Of a stretch of 64,000 nt of DNA, positions 21,524 through 33,920 are shown in pieces. Source of the stretch: Phoenix dactylifera (Eukaryota > Streptophyta > Magnoliopsida > Arecales > Arecaceae). The position numbers and the translations under genes were made by a program. Positions within the stretch are counted from its first letter, which is position 1. Every line of letters starts with the position of its first letter. The notes under the pieces are model-generated. The model did no database searches, had not been told where the DNA came from, and saw nothing but the letters and a program-made list of their open reading frames with translations. Location: the NCBI RefSeq assembly GCF_009389715.1, contig NC_052399.1, forward strand, positions 5,148,585 through 5,212,584, written 5' to 3'.

Positions 21524-22396
21524 TGTTACGGGGGAAATAAGCCGCCATGCCCCACGCGACCGGCACGCGCGCCCAGGAAGACTATGGGGAAATAAGCCGC
21601 CATGCCCCACGTGACCGGCACGCGCGCCCAGGAAGACTATGGCTGCCCTTTGATCCAGCAATCCGACCCCGAGTCGGATATCCTCGGCTCCGCAGCCCGA
21701 CCCCGAGTCGGCTGCCCTTTGATCCAGCAATCCGACCCCGAGTCGGATATCCTCGGCTCCGCAGCCCGACCCCGAGTCGGCTGCCCTTTGATCCAGCAAT
21801 CCGACCCCGAGTCGGATATCCTCGGCTCCGCAGCCCGACCCCGAGTCGGCTGCCCCTTGATCCAGCGCTCCGACCCCGAGTCGGAGATCTCTTGATAACG
21901 ACAGGCTATTCCCCAGAGGCACGCCGCGGCCTCCTGCTCCACTACTCCCTGCAACGGCTGTATCTGATGCTGCTCCACGATCTCCTGCATCAGCCATACA
22001 AAGCGGAGCCCCACTATGCCCTGACGTGGCCGTACCCGGTGCTGCTCCACGACGCCCTGTAACGGCCATGTCAGTGGCCACACCATCGTGCCCCACGATA
22101 ACGAACCCCCCTGAGAGACCCCCCAGCCAGGTATATATGCGGCTGGGGGGAGAAAGGGGGGAGGTGAGCAATATCTCCCAGAGCACTCTCTTACTTGCGA
22201 TTATCACCTCTCCTCCTCCTCCAATCTCCTCTGACTTGACCGTCGGAGGGCCATCACCACCCTGGTGGTGGTGCAAGGCTTGTTTGCAGGTTTCTTGGCG
22301 GAAGGTGGAGCGCAGCCAACACCAACCAAGACAACTCAGACAGAACCCCGTTCACACCGCAGTGCCAATCGTTCACGGTTTGGACCACCAGCAACA
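21524..22396 (+). repeat. Right LTR of the LARD-type element
   Basis: 873 bp, near-identical to 18539-19411, starting TGTTACGGGG and ending CAGCAACA. It is followed by the target duplication GAAAT. Confidence 0.9.
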
Positions 22397-22589
22397 GAAA
22401 TTATACATAACTTTTTCGGAAAAATGGATGGTCAACCAAACATAAGTATTCTAGAAATCTGTCACTTTTTCATGATCAACCAAATATGTCAAAAGTACTT
22501 TTTCAGATATTTTCTTTCTAAAAATTTGTTTTTCAAAAATTATATTTTTAGAAGAAAAAAAAAAAAAGCTTCATGCAAACTAAACAAGT

Positions 22590-24022
22590 TCTTAGGATGC
22601 AGTGTCATGCACTTGCACTGATACTCAGCGGAGGAATGGACCGAATGTTTAAGATGCATGCAGTCCCATCGATATGCTTTCCAAATGCGTCTTTCGTGGT
22701 GCGATGTGGCCTTATTTAAAGTACTGCAATCGGGGCGGATGGATCACGCTATCTTCGCGGCTCGTTGGCTCCTGGCTCCGATGTTACTCCTTCCTTGTTT
22801 CTTCTTTTCTCCCTTTCTCACTGAAGCCAGCTTAATTTCCACTTCTTTCCGTCGTGTTTCCTTTCACACCACCAATCGACGAAAATACCCTTCAATAAGC
22901 TAATGGCAGACATTTCTTCATACTTCTGACTAGATCCCATAACAGAGTTTTCGATCAAAAAAAAAAAAAAAAATTCCATAACAGAGTTATCCCAATCTCA
23001 CGAACTATTTATCTTATTAAAAAATAAAATGGAAAAAAGCTATGGATCACCTGCAAACTCAGATTCCCAAATACATGATATCGAGAATCTGTTGACTGCA
23101 GGCAAAACCCAATTGACATCATTGGAGCGATCATGAAGATGATGGTAATAGCACTTACAAAATTTCCTAGTATTATTTATATTTCACCTCATATCATTCA
23201 CATGACCTTAAATCACCTCATGTCATTTACCGGACTCGTGATATACTTGGGTCGACTCGTGAAAGAACAAATTTTTATTATTATTTATATTTTATCTGTA
23301 GCTATTTTAGTGTGACTCTACTTTTCTAAAAGTCGACTCATGATCTTTAGGAGTCGACTATTTCTTCTGTAGAAATTGACTCAAGAAATTGTTGATTTAT
23401 GTTGTGCTCTGCTCTAAACATATTCTGTCTGTGGCCATTCTAGAGTCGACTCGGCTTCTTCGAAGGTTGACTCGTGATCTTTAGGAAGGCTTTAAATTTC
23501 AAATTGGTCAGCTTAATTTTCAAAAAAACAAAATGCCAACTAATCAGAAATGCCTATGAATTGAACACCAATCATGCACCACGACTGGTTTAATATCTGT
23601 ATATGCTTTCATTATATTAATATTTTCTTTCATTTTAGTTCTTGGTTGGAACAAGGATTAAGCATGCGCGAATTAATAAAGCCCCCCCGGCTTTTTGCGT
23701 ATTTTGTCCATTATTACCAATGGCAATAGGGCATTTTGGTCTTTTGACAAAACTTAAACCAGAAGCGCGTTTAGGTGTGGAAGGTCTTTCCGTTATCATG
23801 GCAAGATTTCTCGCTTCGTTCTTGCTGTCCTGACTCAAGATCTCCCTTCCGGAGACTATTAAAAAAAGGTATCAATAAAAACACCAACAGTGCACCATAG
23901 AAAGTTATCTATTAAGAAAGGTACCTATAAGTAAAAACAACAGTCCTCCACTGGGTGCATCATTCGGTTCTCCCTTTTTTCTTCGCTCTCTTAGCTCCTT
24001 CGGCGCACACCTCTGAAGGGAG
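22590..24022. other. Intergenic region and upstream region of nuclease copy 3
   Basis: No gene seen. It holds a poly-A flanked duplicate of CATAACAGAGTT (22938-22990), a cluster of TCGACTC motifs at 23231-23490 and a possible TATAAGTA box at 23926-23933, about 95 bp before the copy 3 start codon. Confidence 0.5.
23231..23490. repeat. Cluster of TCGACTC motifs
   Basis: At least four copies of GTCGACTC or close variants, several followed by GTGATCTTTAGGA or ATGATCTTTAGGA. Probably a dispersed degenerate repeat; no coding frame. Confidence 0.5.
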
Positions 24023-27000
24023 ATGGCCTCTGCCTCTGGAATCCAGATACCAGCTCTCACCCTGCTGCTCCTCTCATTTCCAGCTATCATCCTTGGATGG
24101 GGAATAGATGGCCACCTGACTGTGTGCCAGATAGCACAGGTTTACTCTTTCCCCTTGATAGAATTCATCATCTATCCATGCAGAACTTCTTCTCTTTTAT
24201 TTTTTTGATGAAAGATCCATGTGAAAATTATCTACATGCCACGTAGCCCATTTTATGATGGAAACGTTAAAAAAAATTAAAGGTATGCGTGCATAATCTT
24301 ATATCATGTATAGGTCATACTATCATTCATCTTTTCCTTTTTAGTTTAAACACAACACAGAAGTATAGAAGCTACTCTGGATGGTCGCCAGTTCAACAAA
24401 AAAGAATGATAGTTTTCATGAGAGATAAACGAACGGCTCGAGGCTTTGATTCAAGCAACATGCTTATACCCTGCAGAATTCAACAGCATTGGGTTGGATT
24501 TCCAATTAGATTTGTGGATTGGGCAGTCTGTTTAGGTAGGACCTGTCTCAACCCAATGCCCTCCTGGTCCGAATCCTATGGGTCATTGTTTCCTTCCTCC
24601 AAGTCGGCAGGGCCATGTACTGATATTTAGGTTAAGTCTTGGACTTTTAGAAGACTGCGGACTGGGTAGGACAATATACTTGATTCCTGAATGACCCTCG
24701 GTGATCTTAGGCCCATCCCAAGTGATCCCCATGCGTCACTGGGAGGATGTTGGGTGTTTGGGAAGGTAAATCTACCATTTTTTTTTTCTATGATTTTTTC
24801 CCATTTTAGGAGGGGATAAGTTTCATTTGGGAGCCGCATCAAAAAGAACCCAAGCTTGAATATTATGAAGGTTATAAGAATCGTTTATATAAAAGTAACA
24901 CTGAATTATGTTACAGGTCACAATATCTATCTAACTCTTTGGTATGGCAGATCCAAAGTCGTCATTGAGATTATAATGTTGGCAGGTATCTTTTCTCGCT
25001 TTGTTTGATCACTACCTGTTTTTCTTTGGGTGTTTAGGCACGTCTAAATGATGCTGCGGCAGCAGCAGTAAAGGAATTGCTCCCAAGCTATGCTGATAAC
25101 GATCTAAGCAGCCTCTGCTCATGGGCGGACAGGGTCAAGTTCCACTACCGGTGGTCATCGGAACTTCACTTCATTAACACACCAGAAGTCTGCAATTACA
25201 ACTACAACAGTGAGTAGTCTGTTCGCATTTGTACAAGCTTTATAAAGATATCGGCTTGCGGATAAGTAGCTTACAGGTGCCTGAATCAAGTAGAAAACAG
25301 CATACATCTTATTCTTTTATTATTTTTTCTGTCTTATTCTTTGTTTCTTTCTAATGATTCGTCACTAAATTTTATTATATTAATCTTCCTCTTCCTCTAT
25401 TAATTTTCCTATTTTGAGTATAAGATTAGGAGGATAAATCTTAATTTGTTTTCACTAAATGTACTTCTGAGTAATCCATGAAAAAGAACATCTAGAATTT
25501 AAAAACAACACAAATGAGTAAATCATATAAAAAAGAATGTTGCTATGATCATTGTCCCGTGCATACATCCTTTGCTACACTATTAAGAATGATTCAGAGT
25601 GTATCACTAGGTGATAAAGCTTCATGTAATTGTAGCTTTCACAAAGGGATGATTTGTGCATATATATATCTATATCTATATATAGTTTAATGCATCTTAT
25701 TGTTTGCAGCTGTCCTTTTTTTGAGTACAGAGCTGTATTTTTTATTTAGTAGTGATTCACCCTATCATCATTGTAGCTGACAACTCCAACTTAAGTTGGA
25801 TCAGGTTTAAAATCCTTGCCTTATGTGCCAGCAATCTTATCTCCATTAGAAGTTTCTTTTTTTTTAAAGAAAAAAATAGAAATATGGTGAGAATGACCCA
25901 CGCCATCCTCAGTGTACCAGGGACCTCTCCAAAGATGAGGGGTTGGGCATCTGGATGGCATAAGCCATCTTCTCTATGGAAGTTTTGGCAAATCTGTTTT
26001 CACAGCTTTACCTTACTGTTTCACTTATATTTCATTTCCTTCACGTCCATTGAGTAGTTCTTGTTAACAATACACAGTCTGATCTTCATACAAGTCCATA
26101 TTCTCTCAATTATCCAGAGTATGCTCATTTCATATTCTCTCAATTATCCATACTCACTGCCATATAAAATTATTTTAATGAATAGTAAGTAACCCGGCTA
26201 ATTTTAAAATCTAAGCAGGAGACTGTAAGGATGAAAGTGGGGAGAAAGGCAGGTGTGTTTCAGGAGCAATCACAAATTATACCAATCAGCTTCTCACCTA
26301 TGGAAAGTCTTCTGCTGACAGTTCCTGTAATGTATTCCTAAATTTGGTCCTCGATTTTTTTATCAATTCAATCCTCACATGTATGACTGAATGAGAAAAG
26401 ATGATCAATTGTTGCATGTTCATTGATCATTACAACCAACTGCTACTCCAGATAATCTCACAGAAGCACTTCTATTCCTCTCTCACTTCATGGGAGACAT
26501 CCATCAGGTATGAAGTTTCTTTAAAATCTCCCTCTCTTTCTTGTGCTTTAACTCTACCTAATGGATCTGCCTTGCAATCTGCAGCCACTGCATGTAGGTT
26601 TTGCCTCAGATAAGGGAGGAAATACTATTGATGTCCATTGGTACAGAAGGAAAACAGTGCTCCACCATGTGAGTCTGATCATTTCCTTTTTAGTATCACA
26701 ATTCACCTTCTGTCCTCAGATATCCAGTGGAATAAACAACTAACCATCTCACTTGCTAGCACTATTCCAGTCTGCAGATAGTACAACGACAAATAATTTA
26801 TAGATATCTCAGTACTTCAATTTGCCTATATTGCTCATAAAAATTCATGCAGGTGTGGGATGATGACATTATTGAGACATCAGTTAAACAATTCTATGAG
26901 TCCAATGTGGAAGAGTTTGTCGATGCTATCAAACAAAATATAACGGTATGCTATTTTTGTTAAAAAAAGGTATCCTGTTGTGACCTCATTTCCTATGCAC

Positions 27001-28545
27001 TATCAATGGCCATTCAGATCCAGCAATTCACCTCGAAATATTTCTAACCACTTCTGAGTTTGTTGCTTATATTCAATGTCTTTAGCTGCCAACAGCTGAT
27101 GTTTTGATTGTTCGAAAAACAGGGAGACTGGTCAAATCAAGTTCTGAAATGGGAAAAATGCACTAATAACAACATTGTATGTCCGGACGTGTAAGAAACC
27201 CTTCACTCTGTAAGACTGATATGATATTTTATAAGCAGGTAGTCTGCAAAATCTAACTTACACTGACCTACTTTGTTTGACTAAAATAACAAACAAATTC
27301 TGAGATAAAGTAGAGCTTCATGTGTTAATTAATTTTGAAAGATTGATTTACTTTTAGTTTTTCAAATTGTTAGATGTTACGTTTTTCACTGCCTTTGAGT
27401 TTAATGAAAATAAATGATGGTAAACTTGGACGTTTTATGTATGGGTATATTGTTTCTTGTATAGGTATATTGTATCTACTTCTTGAGGCTGTTCTTTTTT
27501 TTTTTTCTGTCTTCTACGCTACTTCAGTTCTAATGGCTGGACAAGAAGGCCTCACTACTTATATTGGTACAATAAGTCTCTTACAACTGAAATTTGAATC
27601 TCACACAACTTATATTGGTCCAACTGAAATTTACTCCATAAGGCTCATCAAGTCTTCCCATTTGTAGTCATACAACAAATGCCTTAAACAGTGGCCGACC
27701 TACAATTATTTGAAGATCATGCCACATATTGAAATGGAATTTAAATCTATAACATCAAGTTCCAACAATTACACCCGAAATACATAAAATTCAATCCCCG
27801 AGTTTTATATCGATCCATTTTCATAAAACCTGGCAATCAAACATGTTAATAGGCTAGAGAAATATCAAGTGTATGGCATATGAAAAGTTCAAAAAGCACC
27901 CAAAGTGGCATCTAGTATATATATGTATGTGCATGCGCATATCAAAAATAATTACAGACTTGATCTGAGAAGTTCTCAAGATTCCTTTCTCCATCATGGT
28001 TTGGTTCACAAATGTGCATATTTCATGAATTCTATGAGCTTTAAGCTCATGCCAAGTTGCTAAATGCCTATGAAATTTATATTCCTAGCATGCACACACA
28101 CATGCATACATAAAGAAATGTTAAATAATTTGTGTTACAATAGTTTACTCACAAATTTGGAATGACGATACTAACACTTTAATACCATAGAAGAAAATAA
28201 TAGACTATGTCACATATATATGTACTACCAAAAAGAAAAAGAATCTGAAACAAAATACAAAGCATTGAGACTCCAACTTCTTTTTTTTTTAAATTCCACA
28301 GATATGCATCTGAAAGTATCACTGCAGCATGTGATTGGGCATACAAGAATGTGACAGAGGGTTCAGTCTTAGAAGGTACGTGAAACATCCCCAATTATCT
28401 CTAGATTCTTTGTTTTGACAAAGGATAATAACACCGTCAAGTGGTGCATGCAGATGACTATTTCCTCACCAGATTGCCAGTGGTAAACCTGCGACTAGCT
28501 GAAGGTGGGGTTAGGCTAGCTGCAACACTCAACCAAATTTTCTGA
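24023..28545 (+). CDS. S1/P1-type endonuclease, copy 3 (ENDO/BFN family)
   Basis: Nine exons on the plus strand: 24023-24139, 25038-25209, 26219-26326, 26452-26507, 26585-26668, 26853-26945, 27123-27190, 28302-28375 and 28454-28545, all GT-AG. They sum to 864 nt in frame (287 aa). A 25-residue signal peptide ends before WGIDGH. Metal-ligand motifs CSWAD, ELHF, SHFMGDIHQPLH and LHHVWD are present. N-glycosylation sites are NYT, NLT, NIT and NVT. Exons 4 and 5 correspond to the single exon 4 of the minus-strand copies. The protein is more distant from copies 1 and 2 (CQIAQ instead of CKIAE after the N-terminus) and very close to copy 4. It lies divergently to copy 2. Expected activity is zinc-dependent cleavage of single-stranded nucleic acids; it appears intact. 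Confidence 0.93.
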
Positions 28546-28863
28546 TGAAGGCTCAAATCTAACTCTCCTTATTTTCAAAAGAAAAAAAAAAAGGAAAAAG
28601 AGGCCTAAATATTGCTTCTTTGATGTTGTTCATGGAGATCTACATGCAGTTAGTCATCTGGAATTCAGATTGTCAATTGATTGTAGTGTGGGTACTAGTT
28701 TGTAATTTGATACTATTCGTAATTAGATATTGGCAAATGTCTAATCATATAACTTTCAATCAAACCAGTCATTGCTCCTCTATAAGATAAAGGCAATATT
28801 ACAATCAGTTCGGACATGATTATATTCAGAGTCTTTCATAGCTCACATCTATAATACAAGTAT
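28546..28863. other. Convergent spacer between nuclease copy 3 and the USP gene
   Basis: No gene. The first ~110 bp are similar to the sequence after copy 4 (52586-52690). After that the two diverge, because the USP gene is present only here. Confidence 0.65.
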
Positions 28864-31800
28864 TCACACAGACTTCTTTACAACAAGAACTGGACACTTC
28901 GCATTATTCACACAGTAATTGCTGATGCTCCCTAAGAAGGCCCTGTTCCATGGAAGTCAAAGATTGATGAGTGATTGGATTTAACTATTCCTTAAATTTG
29001 TTGAAAAATGTAGGCATGCCAAACAGTGATCTCAAATTACAAGGTAGAGCTGCAAAAATGATGCATATATAAGATACGTACAATGGAAATTCAGATGGCT
29101 AATAAATACAAACATCACAAGGAAACTGCGCACTGTTGGAGCTTTTGTATTCTTAGTTATAAATTTTAATCAAGGTAAGCCAAATGAGAAATGACGGTCA
29201 GAAACTCATTACCAATACAATATGGATATGTTTTGGGCACCTCCCTTTAGATGTCATGATGTATCACCAAGGATAAGCACCAAAACATCACAGATGTAAC
29301 ATTTTCTTTCACCAAGAGAGGGTTCCATAACTTACATGTATATATTCGTTGATGAGATGATCCCTTATTCAAAAGCTTGACATTTTTTTTTTGAAAAATA
29401 GAATTCAGAGTTTTCAGGATTTTTAATTTAAATCATATTTTAGGTTGATTATGACAGATTAGTCATTTAAAGATTTTGACTCCCATCAGGTTCTAGTTTG
29501 TGATAGTATCAGAAAATAATTTTGTCACTGTCATCTACTTTCTGTCTTTTGGAAAATAATACTAAAAGTTCTAATATTTGATAAAGTATTGGAAGTCCAA
29601 CAGTGTTAGATTTACTTTTCTGCTGTATATATTGAAAGGTCTTTCTGGACATATCTGTGTTGGTTAGTCAATTTTCAGCACTTCATTGCAGACCATATGA
29701 CTGGTTCAGTTTTTTAATGCCCTCATACACCACCAATCTCCCCCCCCCCCCCACCGCAGTTATCATCAATTTAAATGTTTGATGATCAATTTGTACTTGA
29801 TTACTAGAAAAGTAATATAAATTTAAGGTATGATGATAAATCCTTCCTTTACAAACATACCAGGCATGTTTCGACCTTTTACAAATTATATTAGAGAACC
29901 TCAATTCGAGGAATCAATGCAGTGAGAAAATGGAGGAACAAGATGGAATGGCTGTCAGTTATTTTCAGGCATTTTGGTGCATCATGAAAACAAAACAACT
30001 GCATACAGTGATACAGAGATAAATATTCTGGAAGGGACATAGCTTCAAGTCGACTTCTATCTTTAAAGGATTATGTGCAGAATACTGAATAATCTGACAC
30101 AAAGGAATTAGCAGTTTCAGCTCTTAAGAGTGCTGCTACCAAACACTACAGGACGGCACAGAAAATTTGAGAGTTGTCAGGAATAAAAATCTCCTAGTCC
30201 TACTATTATGATGTATCTAGAATTCTTGACTTGGCGACTGTCAATTGCATATTCATTGGAGAGTTAGAAAATGTTAGGTAAAAGTTGAGCAAGAATCATT
30301 TTGAATTCAAGAGTAAATGTTGTTTTTACTTTTCAGCAATCCAAACAAATGCTGTTCTCTACCGCTGAAAAGATGGCATGATCAGCCTATTTCATCCTTT
30401 AAGTATTTATAGTTTTATATGTACTCTATAATGAATCACTAAATTTTTTAACCAGTTAACACTAATCCAACAGAATCATCTAGGCAATACATAGATATGA
30501 TGATTTCCTATCAAGCTTGCATTCCAAAACATCAGCTTTGCAAGTATAAAAAAAGGTTTCTGGTGGTAAAATTACTAGAAGAAACATTCATAAGTTGCAG
30601 CAAAGATCATCCAAAACAACAGTTACCTTTGTAAGGCTCCTCGACCATGGCTACCCATGATAAGCAGGTTAATCTTGAACTTTTCAACAGCTTCACAAAT
30701 AGCTTCTTTTGGATCTCCTACTTCTGTTATTTTTTCTGTGACTACCTGTCATGATATAAAATACTTTTACCAATATTTATTTTTTCATGTGCTAAGGATC
30801 GGGGCACTAATTGACGGATCCAGAATAATAGAACTCATTATTGTGTCTAAGCATGTGTGCACCCAGCCTTAGTATTAAACCATCTATTTAAGATACTTTA
30901 ACTACAGGACAATGTAGAAAGTATCAAATAAGTTTTGTTTAATTATTAGTGGAGTTAGCACCAAGCAACTAAACTTGCACTGATAATGGTAAATTGAAAG
31001 AACAATATATGAAAACTAGGAAGCTTCTTGAATGAAATTAAGAAATGATGAGATTTTCATTTTTAAAAGAAAGAAAGAGTTTAAAAAAAAATTATGCGAC
31101 CAATACGTCATGAGTGAATATTATATCAACCTAACAACTAACAACGCTTCCTCTCATCAAATAAGGGAACCGTTTTTATGCATTAATACATGTGTTTTCA
31201 TTCCATCATGGGACATCCATCCAAGACCTCGGTGACCCAAAAATTCACCAAAAGCTCCATCTATGCTGCTAACTGTTGTTTTTAGGATCGACAGACCAAA
31301 TGGAGATACTATTAATAATGACCACAACCATCGAATAAATTGAATTCAAGATCAAGATTGCAATCCAGAAACAGAAACAGAAAGATCAGTAAAAGATATC
31401 GATAAAGCAATGTGTCGGAATAATATTTCACTTGGCCTCTTAAAGAAATGCAAAAGCTAGACATGCAAGTTCAGTCATGAAGGGATGTATTTTCTCTGCG
31501 TACCAACTTTTGCCATGTTAAAGTGCCAAAAATCACCTACAGAAGTTAAGCAGATCAAATAATTCTTATAAGCACATTAGCTACTTTTTATCTCTCATAC
31601 GTGAATGTTGTATCTAACAAACACCATATTAAACACTCTAATTTTAAAACAATCACCAAGCCATTAACTACTATAGAAATAACATTTACAAGCAAAGAAA
31701 ATCTTACAAAAAACCAACAAATCGTGCACCTTCAGATGATATTGCAGTGTATCACAGCAAAGTAACCAATACATGACTATATGTTTGATTTCAGAATTTC

Positions 31801-32622
31801 ACTATAAATTTCAATGAAGTAAAATTTGAAGAAATCATATAAATTAATCATAAAATCAAGACGCTGACAATGAAAGTGTAGGTTTATCAAAGAACAAAAC
31901 AAATTATCATCAAAACCATCTGAAAGAAATGGAGGCAACACGCATATATCTTTATAACTAATTTCAAGAATTCCAAATCAGATTCCCAATAAGCAGAAGC
32001 TTGTTCTCCTACCCCTTTCGTAGCACAAAGATCCTCAGCGCTTTCCAACAGAGATAATGCAATCTTCCTCTGGTGTTCTTGCAAAGATTTAATTAACCCA
32101 GGAGCTGCAGTTTATAAAATCATAGTCATTTCTGTGCACAAATCTTATAAAAATCATCTAGGCCATATTTATAAGAATCAATCCAAGATTTTCACTATAA
32201 CCACCACAAGAAACCAACTTCCGCAATGGAAGATGATGAAAAATTTCCACTATAGCTTAAATTTTATTTCCCATTTAAAAGAAACGAAATTTCAATGGTG
32301 TTGCATGAACTAAACTCAAAAATACCAAGCGACATATTGATGAAAACTGGCAGGAAGAAAGAGGAGATGCTTGCGAGTGAGCACTACCGGGAGGCACGGC
32401 AGCGAGAGCATGAGCGGAGCCGTAGCCGGCGGCGGCGGCGGGGATGTAACCGAGGGTGTTGAAAGGCTGGACGGTGAAGAGGAGGAGCGGCAGGGAGGAG
32501 GCGAGGGGTTCGGCGAGGTGGTGGAGGGCCCACTCGAGGGCGTAGCGACTGCACTCGCTCTCGTCGATGGCTACCATCACCTTAGTCCTCCTCCCCTTCT
32601 CCTCCACTCCCTCCGCTGCCAT
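28864..32622 (-). CDS. Universal stress protein, ATP-binding (UspA-like) type
   Basis: Four exons on the minus strand, 32622-32388, 32104-32013, 30745-30627 and 28942-28864, sum to 525 nt in frame (174 aa), the usual size of a single-domain plant USP. The N-terminal strand KVMVAIDESE begins the domain. The C-terminal MGSHGRGALQRAFLGS fits the ATP-binding pattern G-2x-G-9x-G-S of the MJ0577 class, and VLVVKKSV forms the last strand. Plant members of this class bind ATP and respond to stress; the substrate is unknown. The gene is convergent with nuclease copy 3 and lies inside a duplicated block whose second copy lacks it. The 5' leader includes a 35-bp tandem repeat. Apparently intact. Confidence 0.92.
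29740..29755. repeat. Poly-C tract
   Basis: A run of about 13 C residues in the long last intron of the USP gene. Homopolymer length may be uncertain in assembly. Confidence 0.8.
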
Positions 32623-32655
32623 CGCCTTCTACACCCAGCACCTAAACAAAGACTT

Positions 32656-32745
32656 TCGCTTTGGACTTCCACCGCTTCAGAGAAATGATCTCGCTTTGGA
32701 CTTCCACCGCTTCAGAGAAATGATCTCGCTTTGGACTTCACCGCT
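32656..32745. repeat. 35-bp tandem repeat upstream of the USP start codon
   Basis: Two identical 35-bp units (32656-32690 and 32691-32725) and a partial third. They lie 34-123 bp before the ATG on the minus strand, so probably in the 5' UTR or core promoter. Confidence 0.9.
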
Positions 32746-33273
32746 AAGCGGTTTCCGAAGTTCGGCTCTTGCTTTTTGGTAGCGTGTTAGGTTGGAAGGA
32801 TTGGGACAATGGCTAGCGAGACACGTGTAGGAAAACCCTGATTGGGTTAATGGATATGGCGGGCGCGTTTAACCACATTAGGATTGGATAGGTTTGGAAG
32901 CCGTGGGTGTTGAATGGTGGGCCCAGTCTATAAAATCTTGGTCTTTTTTTTTTTTGGTTGTTGGCACCGTAATTCTCTCATGTCTCCCATTTGAGCTACA
33001 TGCATTTTAGTTCTAAAATCAAGCAGATGGAGGACAGGCTTCAGCATTTGGTATGATGATCCTACATGATTGTATAAATGCCTGAGTCGCCAAATCAAGA
33101 TAAGACCATCATGGCCATTTGTTGCCACGCTATTGCCTTGTTGATGCTGGCCCTCCATCTAGAGCTCCATCTCTGATCAGTGTAATCCAATAAAAAAAAA
33201 AGAGAGGCTCCAGAACCTATCCCTAGGACAAGAACCGGCAGAGTGGTGCCAAGTACCAAGTTAAACTTCATTT

Positions 33274-33920
33274 AAAGGCGAGCTATTGAAACACTTATTA
33301 TTGCCATTACCAGTGAAGCTAATTCATGCCATACATGTGTATTGGAAGACCAACTGATTGGGTGGCATTTTATGCAGCACAGCATGCTGAAAATTTTATT
33401 TGAAGAAACCAGGCGGATGTTCCTCACCCACTGGGCTAGTTTTTTTTTTTTTTTTCTAATTTTCTTGGTTGTACTCATCTACGTTTAGTATGAGGTACCG
33501 GTGTACCAAAAGAAAAAAATGAAGCTAATCCACGTCTTCCCCTAATGCCGTGAGTTTGTTTTAGTCTGAAAGGCTTATGTGGGTATCTGCATATTTACAA
33601 ATGAATCAATTTGTTCATGAGTATCTCAGTCTGAGATTACCAAGCTCAGACAGCTTTTATATCTCAGCTTGAGCCTAAATTGAAACTCTATCACCAAACG
33701 CAGCTCGAGCTCTGCTCCAATTTAAGCAGTCTTTTCATGTAACAGGTGAAGCTTAAGAAAGTTGTCCTACAGCTTGATTCGGCTTGTTTCCATCCTATGT
33801 GTAAGTATTCAAGCTTAGTTGGGCCAAGTATAATAAAGTTTGGTTACTAAGTGAGCTAGAATTTATTGAGCCGAATGCTAGAACGAAGCTGAGCTCCTCA
33901 TCATTTATTAAATCAGGCTG
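33274..33920. repeat. Duplicated segment, copy A
   Basis: Similar to 52695-53065 from GAGCTATTGAAACACTT through AGTCTGAAAGGCTTATGTG to GAAGCTGAGC. It places the USP gene inside the duplication unit that includes nuclease copy 3. It carries an extra 196-bp insertion. Confidence 0.8.
33314..33529. mobile_element. 196-bp retroposon-like insertion with 10-bp target duplication
   Basis: Insert 33324-33519 lies between two perfect copies of TGAAGCTAAT (33314-33323 and 33520-33529). The right end is A-rich (AAAAGAAAAAAA). The paralogous segment at 52695-53065 has a single TGAAGCTAAT and no insert. On the minus strand TAGCCCAGTGGGTGAGG resembles a Pol III A box, but a good B box is not seen. SINE or other LINE-mobilised insert is inferred. 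Confidence 0.75.

Larger units (their letters stand above)
18539..22396 (+). mobile_element. Young non-autonomous gypsy-like LTR retrotransposon (LARD type, Tat/RIRE2-like)
   Basis: A 3.86 kb element with two 873-bp LTRs (18539-19411 and 21524-22396) and a target duplication GAAAT on both sides (18534-18538 and 22397-22401). The unoccupied site is visible in the MITE at 7918-8382. The LTRs differ at only about four positions, so the insertion is recent, probably within a few hundred thousand years at usual plant rates. A purine-rich tract, GGAAGTGGGGGGCTAC, lies directly before the right LTR and sets the orientation as plus. No gag-pol is present; the interior carries open frames on the opposite strand. 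It looks structurally whole for a non-autonomous element. Confidence 0.85.
18263..22589 (+). mobile_element. MITE-like DNA element, copy 2, split by an LTR element
   Basis: The left part (18263-18538) and right part (22397-22589) together align with the minus strand of 7918-8382. The terminal inverted repeats are CGTTTGGTTCGCG at the left and CAAACTAAACAAG at the right. The LTR element at 18539-22396 lies inside, flanked by the 5-bp duplication GAAAT. Confidence 0.75.

Noticed and set aside
23640-23840. Possible organelle DNA insertion before nuclease copy 3
   Set aside because: Two opposing 60-residue frames looked unusual, but no plastid or mitochondrial gene could be recognised.
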